Positions 22,704-31,033 of a DNA stretch of 64,000 nucleotides are shown piece after piece (position 1 is the first letter of the stretch; every line of letters begins with the position of its first letter). The stretch lies in assembly GCA_004555205.1 (NCBI GenBank), contig SFIY01000005.1:1-64000 (forward strand), in the 5' to 3' direction. The position numbers and the translations under genes are program-made. The DNA is from Clostridiales bacterium (GTDB taxonomy: Bacteria > Bacillota > Clostridia > Oscillospirales > Oscillospiraceae). The notes under the pieces were generated by a model. The model searched no databases. It saw only the letters and a program-made list of their open reading frames with translations, and was not told where the DNA came from.

Positions 22704-24257
22704 TTACTTTGCGTACTCCACGACCTTGGTCTCACGCAGTACGTGTACCTTGATCTGGCCGGGGTATTCCAGCTCGTTTTCGATGCGCTTGGCAAGCTCA
22801 CGGGCCAGAATGACCATCTCGTCCTCGCTGACCTGTTCGGGCTTCACCATCACGCGCACCTCGCGGCCGGCCTGAATGGCAAAACTCTTGTCCACGCCGG
22901 GATAGCTGCCGGTGATCTCCTCCAGCTTCTCCAGACGCTTGATGTAGTTCTCCAGATTTTCGCGGCGTGCACCGGGGCGTGCGGCGGATATGGCGTCGGC
23001 AGCCTGCACCAGACAGGCGACCAGCGTCTTGCACTCCACATCGCCGTGGTGTGCCTGAATGGCATGGATGATTTCTTCCTTTTCGCGGTACTTGCGGGCA
23101 AACTCCACGCCCAGCGCCACATGTGTGCCTTCCATCTCGTGGTCGATGGCCTTGCCCAGATCGTGCAGCAAACCGGCACGCTTGGCAGCCTGCACATCGG
23201 TGCCCAGCTCCGCGGCCATAAGGCCTGCGATATGGGACACCTCAATGGAGTGCTGCAGCACATTCTGACCGTAACTGGTACGGTAGTGCAGACGGCCCAG
23301 CAGCTTCTGCAGCTCGGGATGCAGACCGCGCACGCCGGTTTCCAGCACCGCGCGCTCCCCCTCACTGCGGATCACGGCGTCCACTTCACGGCGGGCCTTC
23401 TCCACCATCTCCTCGATGTGTGTGGGATGGATACGGCCGTCGGCAATCAGCTTTTCCAGCGCCAAACGGGCAATCTCGCGGCGCACCGGCTCAAAGCAGG
23501 ACACGGTAATGGCTTCGGGTGTGTCGTCAATAATCAGATCCGCACCGGTCAGGGTCTCCAGTGTGCGGATATTGCGGCCCTCACGGCCGATGATGCGGCC
23601 CTTCATCTCGTCATTGGGCAGGGGTACCACACTGACGGTAATTTCAGCCACATGATCGGCGGCGCAGCGCTGAATCGCGGTAGCCACGATCTCCTTGGCA
23701 CGGCTTTCGGCCTCATCCTTGGCCCGTGCCTCGATTTCCTTGATCTTCAAGGCGGTTTCATGGGTGACCTCGGACTCCACCTGCGCGATCAGGTAGTCCT
23801 TGGCCTGCTCGGCGGTAAAGCCGGAGATGCGTTCAAGCATCTCGGTCTGGCTGCGCTTGATGATCTTGATTTCCTCGGCTTCCTTATCCAAAGCCGCGTG
23901 CTTATTGGCAAGAGCCTCTTCCTTCTTTTCGATGGCTTCGGTCTTGCGGTCGATGTTTTCTTCCTTCTGCTGCAGTCGGCGCTCCTGCTTTTGCAGGTCG
24001 GCGCGACGCTCTTTCGCTTCCTTCTCGTATTCATTCCGAGAGCGCAGAATTTCCTCCTTGGCCTCTACCAAGGCTTCGCGTTTCTTGCTCTCTGCAGTTT
24101 TGATTGCATCATTTACAATACGTAGTGCTTCTTCTTCCGCATTGGCGATCTTGCGTTCATCATTCTTCTGCTTGCGGTGATAGATCAGAATACAAGCGAG
24201 GGCGCCAAGAGCAAATGCTGCGACCGCTGCAACGATAGCGATCCACAATTTGATCAT
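22704..24257 (-). CDS. rny: Ribonuclease Y
   Basis: A 517-residue endoribonuclease that starts mRNA decay. Order: N-terminal membrane helix (residues 3-25), a long coiled coil rich in Glu/Lys/Arg to about 200, a KH domain (GREGRNIRTLETLTGADLII), and an HD domain (LLHDLGKAIDHEMEG). The ATG at 24257 has GGAGGAA before it; an upstream in-frame ATG has none. It stands alone with its own promoter and a 100-base leader. Confidence 0.97.
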   Translation of the reverse strand: MIKLWIAIVAAVAAFALGALACILIYHRKQKNDERKIANAEEEALRIVNDAIKTAESKKREALVEAKEEILRSRNEYEKEAKERRADLQKQERRLQQKEENIDRKTEAIEKKEEALANKHAALDKEAEEIKIIKRSQTEMLERISGFTAEQAKDYLIAQVESEVTHETALKIKEIEARAKDEAESRAKEIVATAIQRCAADHVAEITVSVVPLPNDEMKGRIIGREGRNIRTLETLTGADLIIDDTPEAITVSCFEPVRREIARLALEKLIADGRIHPTHIEEMVEKARREVDAVIRSEGERAVLETGVRGLHPELQKLLGRLHYRTSYGQNVLQHSIEVSHIAGLMAAELGTDVQAAKRAGLLHDLGKAIDHEMEGTHVALGVEFARKYREKEEIIHAIQAHHGDVECKTLVACLVQAADAISAARPGARRENLENYIKRLEKLEEITGSYPGVDKSFAIQAGREVRVMVKPEQVSEDEMVILARELAKRIENELEYPGQIKVHVLRETKVVEYAK

Positions 24258-24321
24258 TGGGTTCCTCCTGTCTGTGTTTTTGTGTATAATAACGACCATC
24301 GTCGTCCGTGTGTAGAAAATA

Positions 24322-24347
24322 ATCGGCAGATCCCCTCATCTACCGAT
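24322..24347 (-). promoter_or_regulatory. Leader hairpin upstream of rny
   Basis: ATCGGTAGAT and ATCTGCCGAT pair around a GAGGG loop on the minus strand, followed by TTATTTTC. It lies between the rny promoter and gene, so it could act as a weak attenuator or as a cleavage/stability element in the mRNA. Confidence 0.45.
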
Positions 24348-24361
24348 AATGATCCTTTTCA

Positions 24362-24390
24362 ATTTTAGTCTTTCTCTGCGCAAGTGTCAA
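24362..24390 (-). promoter_or_regulatory. Sigma-A promoter of rny
   Basis: TTGACA (24390-24385), 17 bp, TAAAAT (24367-24362). Confidence 0.88.
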
Positions 24391-24423
24391 GACTAAATAT
24401 CGGCGAATTTTGTTTTTTGACCG

Positions 24424-25167
24424 CTATATTTGGATATAAGCCGCCGAAGCATACCCAATTTGATCGCCGTAGCGCACCACATACCAGCCGTCGTTCTGCC
24501 CGTAAACCGTTACATTGGCGCCGTTTGGCATCCGCGCAATGATGCTGCCGAAGGTAGAGGGATAGCTGCGCAGATTCAGTACGCCGCCCTGGGTTCTGAC
24601 CACAGCCGGCTGGGGCGCGGTGGGCTCCACAAAGGGAATGCCGAAATATTCCGTCAGGGACTGCACCAGATTGCGGGCAATGCTCTCAATATTACTCTCG
24701 ATCCATCGGGCATCGGCCAGGTTATCGTGGTATCCCATCTCCACCAGCACCGAGGGGAACCGCGGCTGACGCACCTCACCCAAGGCGGTGGTGGCGCGGG
24801 TGGTCACCCGATCGGGCAGCGGATAGATCTTCTTGAGATTGTCGGCGATGATCTCCGCGCCGCGCCGTCCGTTGGTGCTGGTGGGATAGTAAAAGGCAAC
24901 GATCCCCCGCGCTCTGCCCTCTACGCTGCCGTCACCGGAGGCGTTGGAGTGCAGGGCAAGATAGAAGTCATACTGTCCGCGGTTGGCCTGCGCAATAGAG
25001 CTGGCAGCGGTCATGTCGGGCGAATTGCGGTCAAATTGAATACCGCTTGACAGCAGATACGGCTCCATGGCGTCGGCAATGAGATTCATGAAATATTCCT
25101 CAGAGCCGTTCCCCGTGATGTAGGGATTATACTCCTGTGTGGAGGGACTCAAATAAATTTTAGGCAT
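24424..25167 (-). CDS. N-acetylmuramoyl-L-alanine amidase with SH3 domain
   Basis: A 247-residue protein. Residues 1-175 form an amidase_3 domain: zinc ligands His (near SPSTQEYNPY is atypical), His in LALHSNA and Glu in VLVEMGYHDN are seen. Residues 185-247 form a bacterial SH3 domain (LNLRSYPSTFGSIIARMPNG; YGDQIGYASAAYI). There is no signal peptide from the ATG at 25167, which follows AAAGGGG, so it may be released in the mother cell during sporulation or by lysis. The usual first zinc ligand is not obvious, so activity should be treated with care. Confidence 0.85.
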   Translation of the reverse strand: MPKIYLSPSTQEYNPYITGNGSEEYFMNLIADAMEPYLLSSGIQFDRNSPDMTAASSIAQANRGQYDFYLALHSNASGDGSVEGRARGIVAFYYPTSTNGRRGAEIIADNLKKIYPLPDRVTTRATTALGEVRQPRFPSVLVEMGYHDNLADARWIESNIESIARNLVQSLTEYFGIPFVEPTAPQPAVVRTQGGVLNLRSYPSTFGSIIARMPNGANVTVYGQNDGWYVVRYGDQIGYASAAYIQI

Positions 25168-25268
25168 AGTCGTACCCCTTTCTTCCATCAATATATGGCG
25201 CGGCGCGGGAAAATGTGATAGAATAGGGATAATATGTAAAGATTTTCTTCAGAAAGGCGGTGGGCGCC

Positions 25269-26489
25269 ATGCGTCCCTATGCGGCAATTACGGTCACCCC
25301 CAAGGGGGAATCTTCCCTCCTGAAAGGCCACCCCTGGGTATATGAGGCAGAGGTCAGCGCCATTGACGGCGATGTCAAGGACGGCGACTTGGTGGATGTG
25401 CGCAGCCGTAAAGGCAGCTACCTTGGCACCGGCTTTTATAACAGCCATTCCCTCATCCGCGTGCGCCTTGTCTCACGCAATGCCAACGACAGATTTGACG
25501 AGGCCTTTTGGGGCCGCCGGGTACAGTATGCCTGGGACTATCGCAAAACCGTCATGGGGCAGCAGGACAGCCGTTGCTGCCGTATCATCTTCGGCGAGGC
25601 AGACCAGTTTCCCGGCCTGACAGTGGACCGCTATGAAAATGTGCTGGTGGCGCAGGTGCTGTCGCTGGGGATTGAGCAGCGCAAGGATGTGATCTTTTCC
25701 CAGCTCCTGCGCGTTCTGCGTGAGGACGGGCAGGAGATCGCGGGTATTTTCGAGCGCAACGATGTGTCGATCCGCGAAAAAGAGGGCATGGCACAGGGCA
25801 AGGGCTGGTATCTTTTGCCCGGCGAGTCCGCGCCCGACATGTCCGCCGTGGACATCACCGAGAACGGCATCGTCTATACGGTGGATTTCGTCAACGGACA
25901 GAAAACCGGCTTTTTCCTGGACCAGAAATACAACCGCCTGGCGGTCAGCAAGCTGGCCGAGGGCAAAACCGTACTGGACTGCTTCACCCATACCGGCTCC
26001 TTTGCCCTCAACGCCGCCAAGGGCGGCGCCAAGCATGTTACCGCCGTGGATGTGAGCGATTTTGCCGTGCAGTGCGCCCGGGAAAACGCGCGGCGCAACG
26101 GTCTGGACGGTGTGATGGAGTGCGTATGCGCCAATGTATTTGAGCTGCTGCCGGAGCTGGAAAAGCAGCCGCGCCGCTATGATTTTATTATTCTCGATCC
26201 GCCGGCCTTTACCAAAAGCCGCAGAACCGTTGCCAAGGCCATGACCGGCTATAAGGAGATCAACTACCGCGCCATGAAGCTGCTGCCCCGCGGCGGCTAT
26301 CTGGCCACCTGCTCGTGCAGTCACTTCGCCTCGGAGGAGCTGTTTATCACCATGCTCCGCAGTGCCGCCGCTGACGCCGGCGTACAGCTCCGGCAAATCG
26401 AGGTGCGCCAGCAGTGCGCCGACCACCCCATCCTCTGGGGCGTGGAGGAAACCAATTATCTCAAATTTTTCCTCTTTCAGGTGGTCTGA
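25269..26489 (+). CDS. Class I SAM-dependent rRNA (cytosine-C5) methyltransferase, RlmI-like
   Basis: A 406-residue protein. Residues 5-75 form a PUA-like domain (VTPKGESSLLKGHPWVYEAE); the rest is the catalytic fold (VLDCFTHTGSFALNAAKGGA; FIILDPPAFTKSR; CSCSHF). This is the RlmI/YwbD pattern, m5C on 23S rRNA. I set the start at ATG 25269; a GTG 9 bases earlier is also open. It diverges from the amidase gene and ends at a bidirectional terminator. Confidence 0.9.
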   Translation: MRPYAAITVTPKGESSLLKGHPWVYEAEVSAIDGDVKDGDLVDVRSRKGSYLGTGFYNSHSLIRVRLVSRNANDRFDEAFWGRRVQYAWDYRKTVMGQQDSRCCRIIFGEADQFPGLTVDRYENVLVAQVLSLGIEQRKDVIFSQLLRVLREDGQEIAGIFERNDVSIREKEGMAQGKGWYLLPGESAPDMSAVDITENGIVYTVDFVNGQKTGFFLDQKYNRLAVSKLAEGKTVLDCFTHTGSFALNAAKGGAKHVTAVDVSDFAVQCARENARRNGLDGVMECVCANVFELLPELEKQPRRYDFIILDPPAFTKSRRTVAKAMTGYKEINYRAMKLLPRGGYLATCSCSHFASEELFITMLRSAAADAGVQLRQIEVRQQCADHPILWGVEETNYLKFFLFQVV

Positions 26490-26540
26490 GGCGATAATAT
26501 ATTGTATTTTCTACCTTGTATATTGTTCTTTTAATCTGAA

Positions 26541-26567
26541 AAAAGGTGCGCTTTACGCGCACCTTTT
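26541..26567. terminator. Bidirectional terminator between converging genes
   Basis: AAAAGGTGCGC (26541-26551) pairs with GCGCACCTTTT (26557-26567), with A and T runs outside. It serves the methyltransferase on plus and the symporter on minus. Confidence 0.9.
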
Positions 26568-26578
26568 TCTTGTATCTC

Positions 26579-28111
26579 TCACGCTTGGCCTACCTTTACC
26601 CGCTCAAATTCCGCATCGATGGAGGCGTCCGTCTGCTTGGTGCAAAGGGATACCGCCACAATGACCAGTGAGCTGAAAATAAACGCCGGCAGCAGCTCGT
26701 AGATCCCCCATATGCCGCCCAGCGGCTTTATGACGCCGCGCCAGAAGAACACCATCGCGCCGCCGGAGATCATGCCTGCAATGGCCGCGGGATAGGTAAT
26801 GCGCTTCCAGAACAGGGAGAAGAGCATCAGCGGACCGAACGCCGCACCGAAGCCCGCCCATGCAAAGGCGGTGATACCGAAAATGGTAGAGTTGGAGTTC
26901 CAGGCAATGACCATGGCAATGAGGGTAATCACCGTAAGGGTAATGCGGGTACACCACATCACCTGTTTCTCCGTGGCGTTCTTTTTCAGAATACCGCGAT
27001 AGATATTCTGGCTGACGGCACTGGCGGAAATCAGCAGATAGGAGTCCGAGGACGAGATGGCGGCCGCCAGCACGCCGGCGCAGGCAAATCCCGCCAGCAC
27101 AGGGGGCAAAAAGCGGGTGGCCGCGTCAATAAATACATTTTCCGCATCGCTGTTGGACAGATAATCCAGCCCGGTAACGCTGCGCGCCACAATGCCAATG
27201 AGCACGGCCGCCGCCATGGAGATGACGACCCACACGATGGCCACGCGGCGGGACAGGCGCAGTTCCTTCTCCGAGCGGATGCCCATGAACCGCAGCAGTA
27301 CCTGGGGCATGCCGAAGTAACCCAGACCCCAGGCCAGGCACGAGGCGATAGACAGCACGCCGTAAGCCTTTCCTTCGCCGAATGTGTTGACCTCTGCCGT
27401 GGAGGGCGTGGCTGTGGCAAACAGGGAGAAAAATCCGTCGTATTCCTTGGCGTTTGCCATGGCAGCGGCGAAGCCGCCCGCCTCGCCTACGGACAAAATG
27501 AGAATGAGCACCAGTACGGAGACCATCACCACCGCCTGCATGAAATCCGATGCGCTCTCGGCCAGAAAGCCGCCCAAGAAGGTGTAGAGCAGCACGAACA
27601 CCGCCGCCACGATCATCATTCCCTCATAGGACAGTCCGAACAAATTGGCGAACAGCTTGCCGCAGGTGCTCAGGCACTGCGCGGCGTAGACGGAGAAGAA
27701 TACGATGATCGTCAGCGAGGAGACCATCATCAGCACCTTCTTCTTTTCATGGAACCGGTGCGAGAAGAAGTCCGGCACCGTAAAGGCGTTCACCGCCACG
27801 CTGTAGCGCCGCAGCCGCTTGGACACGATCAGAAAATTCAGATAGGTGCCCAGCGCCAGACCGATGCAGGTCCAGCCGGCGTCCGCAAGTCCCGTCCAGT
27901 ACGCCAGACCCGGCAGGCCCATCAGCAAATAGCCGGACATATCCGACGCCTCGGCGCTGAACGCCGTTACCCACGGGCCCAAGCTCCGCCCGCCTAAAAA
28001 ATAGGACTCCGCGTCCTTGTTGGCGCGGCGCGCAAAAATCACGCCGATCACCACCACCGCCGCCATGTATAGCGCCATGGCCAACAGGTGTTGTATGTTT
28101 TCCGTATTCAT
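26579..28111 (-). CDS. Sodium:solute symporter, PutP-like
   Basis: A 510-residue membrane protein with about 13 helices. SSS-family marks: FARRANKDAESYFLGGRSLG, FSAEASDMSGYLLMG, the GWTCIGLALG helix and LAAAISSSDSYLLISASA. This resembles the sodium/proline carrier PutP. The start is ATG 28111 after AGAGGAG; the frame is open far upstream but that is only the reverse of the lysR gene. It diverges from a LysR regulator, which probably controls it. Confidence 0.92.
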   Translation of the reverse strand: MNTENIQHLLAMALYMAAVVVIGVIFARRANKDAESYFLGGRSLGPWVTAFSAEASDMSGYLLMGLPGLAYWTGLADAGWTCIGLALGTYLNFLIVSKRLRRYSVAVNAFTVPDFFSHRFHEKKKVLMMVSSLTIIVFFSVYAAQCLSTCGKLFANLFGLSYEGMMIVAAVFVLLYTFLGGFLAESASDFMQAVVMVSVLVLILILSVGEAGGFAAAMANAKEYDGFFSLFATATPSTAEVNTFGEGKAYGVLSIASCLAWGLGYFGMPQVLLRFMGIRSEKELRLSRRVAIVWVVISMAAAVLIGIVARSVTGLDYLSNSDAENVFIDAATRFLPPVLAGFACAGVLAAAISSSDSYLLISASAVSQNIYRGILKKNATEKQVMWCTRITLTVITLIAMVIAWNSNSTIFGITAFAWAGFGAAFGPLMLFSLFWKRITYPAAIAGMISGGAMVFFWRGVIKPLGGIWGIYELLPAFIFSSLVIVAVSLCTKQTDASIDAEFERVKVGQA

Positions 28112-28126
28112 CAATTTTCTCCTCTC

Positions 28127-28155
28127 TTGACAATTGACACATGAAGATTTATAAT
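28127..28155 (+). promoter_or_regulatory. Consensus promoter of the LysR gene
   Basis: TTGACA (28127-28132), 17 bp, TATAAT (28150-28155). The promoter starts 16 bp from the symporter ATG, so its transcription overlaps the symporter control region. Confidence 0.88.
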
Positions 28156-28196
28156 GTATCATATCAATAATTTGAATGTATGGGCGTATCATATCA
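28156..28196. repeat. Paired 11-bp direct repeats in the symporter/LysR intergenic region
   Basis: GTATCATATCA occurs at 28156-28166 and 28186-28196, exactly 30 bp apart, about three helical turns. It lies between the two divergent starts and just past the -10 box of the lysR promoter. Likely binding sites of the LysR protein. Confidence 0.7.
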
Positions 28197-28231
28197 CCGT
28201 GCAGAGGAAAAAGCAAGGGGCGGTCAGTTAA

Positions 28232-29122
28232 ATGGATGTTAAGAAATACGAGGTCTTTGTAAAGATTGTGGAGAAATCCTCCCTGACCAAGGCGGCGGAG
28301 GCGATGGGGCTGACCCAGTCCGGCGTGAGTCATATCGTTGCCGCCATGGAATCGGAGCTTGGCGTTGCCCTGCTGCGCCGCAGCCGGACCGGCGCGGTGC
28401 TTACACCGGAGGGCGAACGGCTCATGCCGCATATCCGCGCCATTGTGACGCAGGAAACGCAGCTTCGCCATGCAGCGGAGGCGCTGCGTTCCCAGGTGGC
28501 GGGAAAGCTGCGGGTGGGCACCTTCACCAGCGTGGCGACCCACTGGCTTCCCGCCATGATGATGGAATTTCAGCGCCTGCATCCGTCGGTGGAATTCACG
28601 CTGTTCAACGGCGATTACCATGATGTGGTACGCTGGCTGGAGGACGGCAGCGTGGACCTGGCGTTTACCGCCGTACCGGCGCCGGCGGACTGCCGCTGCA
28701 TCCCGCTGTACCGCGATCCGCTTCTGGCGGTACTGCCCCGGGGGCACCGCCTGTGCCGTGTCCCGGTCTGTCCGGCGGAGGAGCTTGCGAAGGAGCCGAT
28801 GATCGGCCTGCCGGATAACTCCGACCACGATATACGGCGCGCCCTCGCCGCCGTCGGCAGCAAGCCGGACATCTGTCTGCGCACGAAGGACGACTATGCC
28901 GTTATCGCCATGGTGCGGCAGGGGCTGGGCGTGAGTATCATGCCGTCGCTGCTCCTGCACGGCAACAATGACGGCGTGGAGCTGCGGCCGCTGGACCCGC
29001 CGGCAAGCCGCACCATTGAGCTGGCCCTGCCGGCCGGCGATATCCGTCCCGGTGCGGCGGCCTTTGCCGAGTTTGCGGCCGCCTGGGTGCGCGACAACGA
29101 AAAGAAGGCGTTCTCTCCCTGA
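28232..29122 (+). CDS. LysR-family transcriptional regulator
   Basis: A 296-residue regulator. The N-terminal winged helix (KIVEKSSLTKAAEAMGLTQS; LLRRSRTGAVLTPEG) covers residues 1-60, and the ligand-binding domain runs from about 88 (GKLRVGTFTSVATHWLP) to the end. It diverges from a PutP-like symporter, so the ligand may be its substrate or a product. It is followed by a strong terminator. Confidence 0.95.
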   Translation: MDVKKYEVFVKIVEKSSLTKAAEAMGLTQSGVSHIVAAMESELGVALLRRSRTGAVLTPEGERLMPHIRAIVTQETQLRHAAEALRSQVAGKLRVGTFTSVATHWLPAMMMEFQRLHPSVEFTLFNGDYHDVVRWLEDGSVDLAFTAVPAPADCRCIPLYRDPLLAVLPRGHRLCRVPVCPAEELAKEPMIGLPDNSDHDIRRALAAVGSKPDICLRTKDDYAVIAMVRQGLGVSIMPSLLLHGNNDGVELRPLDPPASRTIELALPAGDIRPGAAAFAEFAAAWVRDNEKKAFSP

Positions 29123-29132
29123 TCGCAGCAAA

Positions 29133-29169
29133 AAAATAAGAGGTACGCACGGTGCGTACCTCTTATTTT
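29133..29169. terminator. Bidirectional terminator
   Basis: AAAATAAGAGGTACGCAC (29133-29150) pairs with GTGCGTACCTCTTATTTT (29152-29169), 18 bp arms around one base, between converging genes. Confidence 0.92.
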
Positions 29170-29178
29170 CATTTTCGC

Positions 29179-30918
29179 TCAGGTTTTCGGCACAAGTGAG
29201 ACGGCATAGGTGTCAAGGATCGTCTCCTCACCTGCCATATACTGTACCCTGACGGTATCGCCAACGCTCAGCAGCGCCGCGCTGCGCTGATCGGCAGAGG
29301 AAACGGCATAGTACACATCCCCCTGTTCCAGACGCAGATAGTACCAGGTGTTGCCCTCGATAACGGCACTGCGAATTTCAGCGATCACGCCGGTGACCTC
29401 CTGCTGATCGGAGGGCTGTACCTCCGTGTCCTCCTGGGAGATCAGGTTGTTCCGCGCCAGCATCACGCGGTAGTTGCTCTCACACTCGGCAACCGTATTG
29501 CCGGTGGCCACGATCTGGTACTGGCTGACATTGACCATCGCATACATCTTCACCAGACCTGCGGCATCCTTCAGCGCCATGAAATAGGTGGGCTGGTCGG
29601 AAATGTTCAGCAGCAGCGGGAAGGTGGCCTCATACTTCATCTGCTGCACCTGACCCTGGGCACTGTCCATGGCGGAATATTCCTCCGCACCGGCCACAGA
29701 GTAAAAATGGGTTTCCTTGGTGCGCTGGTTGGACAGAATGAAGCCGATGTTGGATTCATCACTGACCACCGAGGTGATGCCGGTATACATATACACATCG
29801 TCACCGATGGCAATATAGTTGTAGCCGTCCGTGGTCACCGTCACATCGCGCTGACCGAACAGGGAATTGATGAAGCCGTTCACATAAGTGCCGTGGTAGT
29901 CATATTGCTGGATAATCAGGTTGGCGGTATACACATGGTCCACCCACTGGGGCACATCGTCCACCTCGTAGTAGGTGCACTCGCCGCTGACGGCATCCAC
30001 CAGCACGGCGCCGATAATGTCCGTACCGCCGAACAGACCGATGGTGCGGCTGATACGCGGGCACACCCAGTAGGGATTGCCCTGCTCATCGATCTCAAAA
30101 GCAGGCTCATCAAAAAGGTAGGTGGGATAGTGGAAACGCAGATAGCGGTAGAGATTGCGTCCGAAATGCTCCGCCGTGGTGTAGCGAATACCGTCCTCCA
30201 AACGGTGGACTTCCACATTCTGGGTCACCATGTCGATGACCAGATAGGCGGGCAGGCCGTCGGCACGGTTATTAAGCCACTTGATGATGTCGCCGTAGCG
30301 CAGGGGCGTCACACGGACGGGACGGCCCTTAAAATTGATCTGGGTGTAGTCGTCGGCCACTTCAAACTGAGATACCATGTCTGCCAGCTCGCCCAGCTTG
30401 CGGTTGCCCAGCTTCTTGGCGCTGGCGCTGTCCAGCATGGGGATCTGGTCAAAGCTGATCTCCTCCACTTCGGCGGCAAAGTCGCCCTCTTCCACCGCCA
30501 GCAGGTCACGGTAATCCGCAGCGCGGAATACCTCCCACGAAATAATGGAGCCCACCAAGGCCACAGCCAGCAGGCCTACCGTCAGGAAAAAAGGCACCTT
30601 GCACTGCTTTTTCACAAATTTGAAATAGCCCTTGGCACCTGTCCCCTGAAAGCCGGAGGTAATCACGGCGCACACACAGTACACCACGGCCAGCAGCACA
30701 AAAAAGGTGTAAAACTCCGCCGTTTTGAGGTTGATGGCCGGCAGTACCACATAATAGTAGACGGCGGCAAACAGCAGCGTCACCGCCAGATTGATGGCCG
30801 TGCGTGCCGCAGGCGTGCCGATGGGCTTGCGTTCCTTCTTGGGGCGGTTCGTTTTGCGTGCAAAGGGATTTTGCCCCGCAAAGCCCTCAAAATTGGGGTC
30901 ATTCCAATTAACGTTCAT
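29179..30918 (-). CDS. Large membrane-anchored protein of unknown function
   Basis: A 579-residue protein. It begins with a short, basic cytoplasmic part (NPFARKTNRPKKERKP) and three membrane helices at about 38-60, 67-92 and 110-130, followed by a long outer or soluble part of 450 residues. In this part many Tyr/Val/Asp-rich segments occur, for example YWVCPRISRTIGLFGGTDI and the end domain EVTGVIAEIRSAVIEGNTWY, which looks like a small beta barrel. I recognise no named family; related large proteins with three helices occur in many Clostridia. The gene is single, with its own promoter, AAGGAG site and terminator. A cell-surface role is only a guess. Confidence 0.8.
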   Translation of the reverse strand: MNVNWNDPNFEGFAGQNPFARKTNRPKKERKPIGTPAARTAINLAVTLLFAAVYYYVVLPAINLKTAEFYTFFVLLAVVYCVCAVITSGFQGTGAKGYFKFVKKQCKVPFFLTVGLLAVALVGSIISWEVFRAADYRDLLAVEEGDFAAEVEEISFDQIPMLDSASAKKLGNRKLGELADMVSQFEVADDYTQINFKGRPVRVTPLRYGDIIKWLNNRADGLPAYLVIDMVTQNVEVHRLEDGIRYTTAEHFGRNLYRYLRFHYPTYLFDEPAFEIDEQGNPYWVCPRISRTIGLFGGTDIIGAVLVDAVSGECTYYEVDDVPQWVDHVYTANLIIQQYDYHGTYVNGFINSLFGQRDVTVTTDGYNYIAIGDDVYMYTGITSVVSDESNIGFILSNQRTKETHFYSVAGAEEYSAMDSAQGQVQQMKYEATFPLLLNISDQPTYFMALKDAAGLVKMYAMVNVSQYQIVATGNTVAECESNYRVMLARNNLISQEDTEVQPSDQQEVTGVIAEIRSAVIEGNTWYYLRLEQGDVYYAVSSADQRSAALLSVGDTVRVQYMAGEETILDTYAVSLVPKT

Positions 30919-30956
30919 AGATGACTCCTTTCCGATTCAAAATAATAGCTGTTGCT

Positions 30957-30985
30957 ATCGTATCATAGTTTGCGCCATGGCTCAA
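30957..30985 (-). promoter_or_regulatory. Promoter of the unknown membrane protein gene
   Basis: TTGAGC (30985-30980), 17 bp, TACGAT (30962-30957), about 39 bp before the ATG. Confidence 0.7.
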
Positions 30986-30995
30986 CCTTTTTTTC

Positions 30996-31032
30996 AAAAT
31001 ACAGCCGCCGTAGGTAGCGGCGGCTGTATTTT
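30996..31032. terminator. Terminator of the ctsR-mcsA-clpC operon
   Basis: AAAATACAGCCGCCG (30996-31010) pairs with CGGCGGCTGTATTTT (31018-31032) just after the clpC stop. Confidence 0.88.
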
Positions 31033-31033
31033 T

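Noticed and set aside
28112..29131. An 850-residue open frame that would extend the symporter gene through the lysR region on the minus strand
   Set aside because: The additional part is the reverse of the lysR coding sequence, contains no membrane pattern, and the ATG at 28111 has a proper ribosome site.
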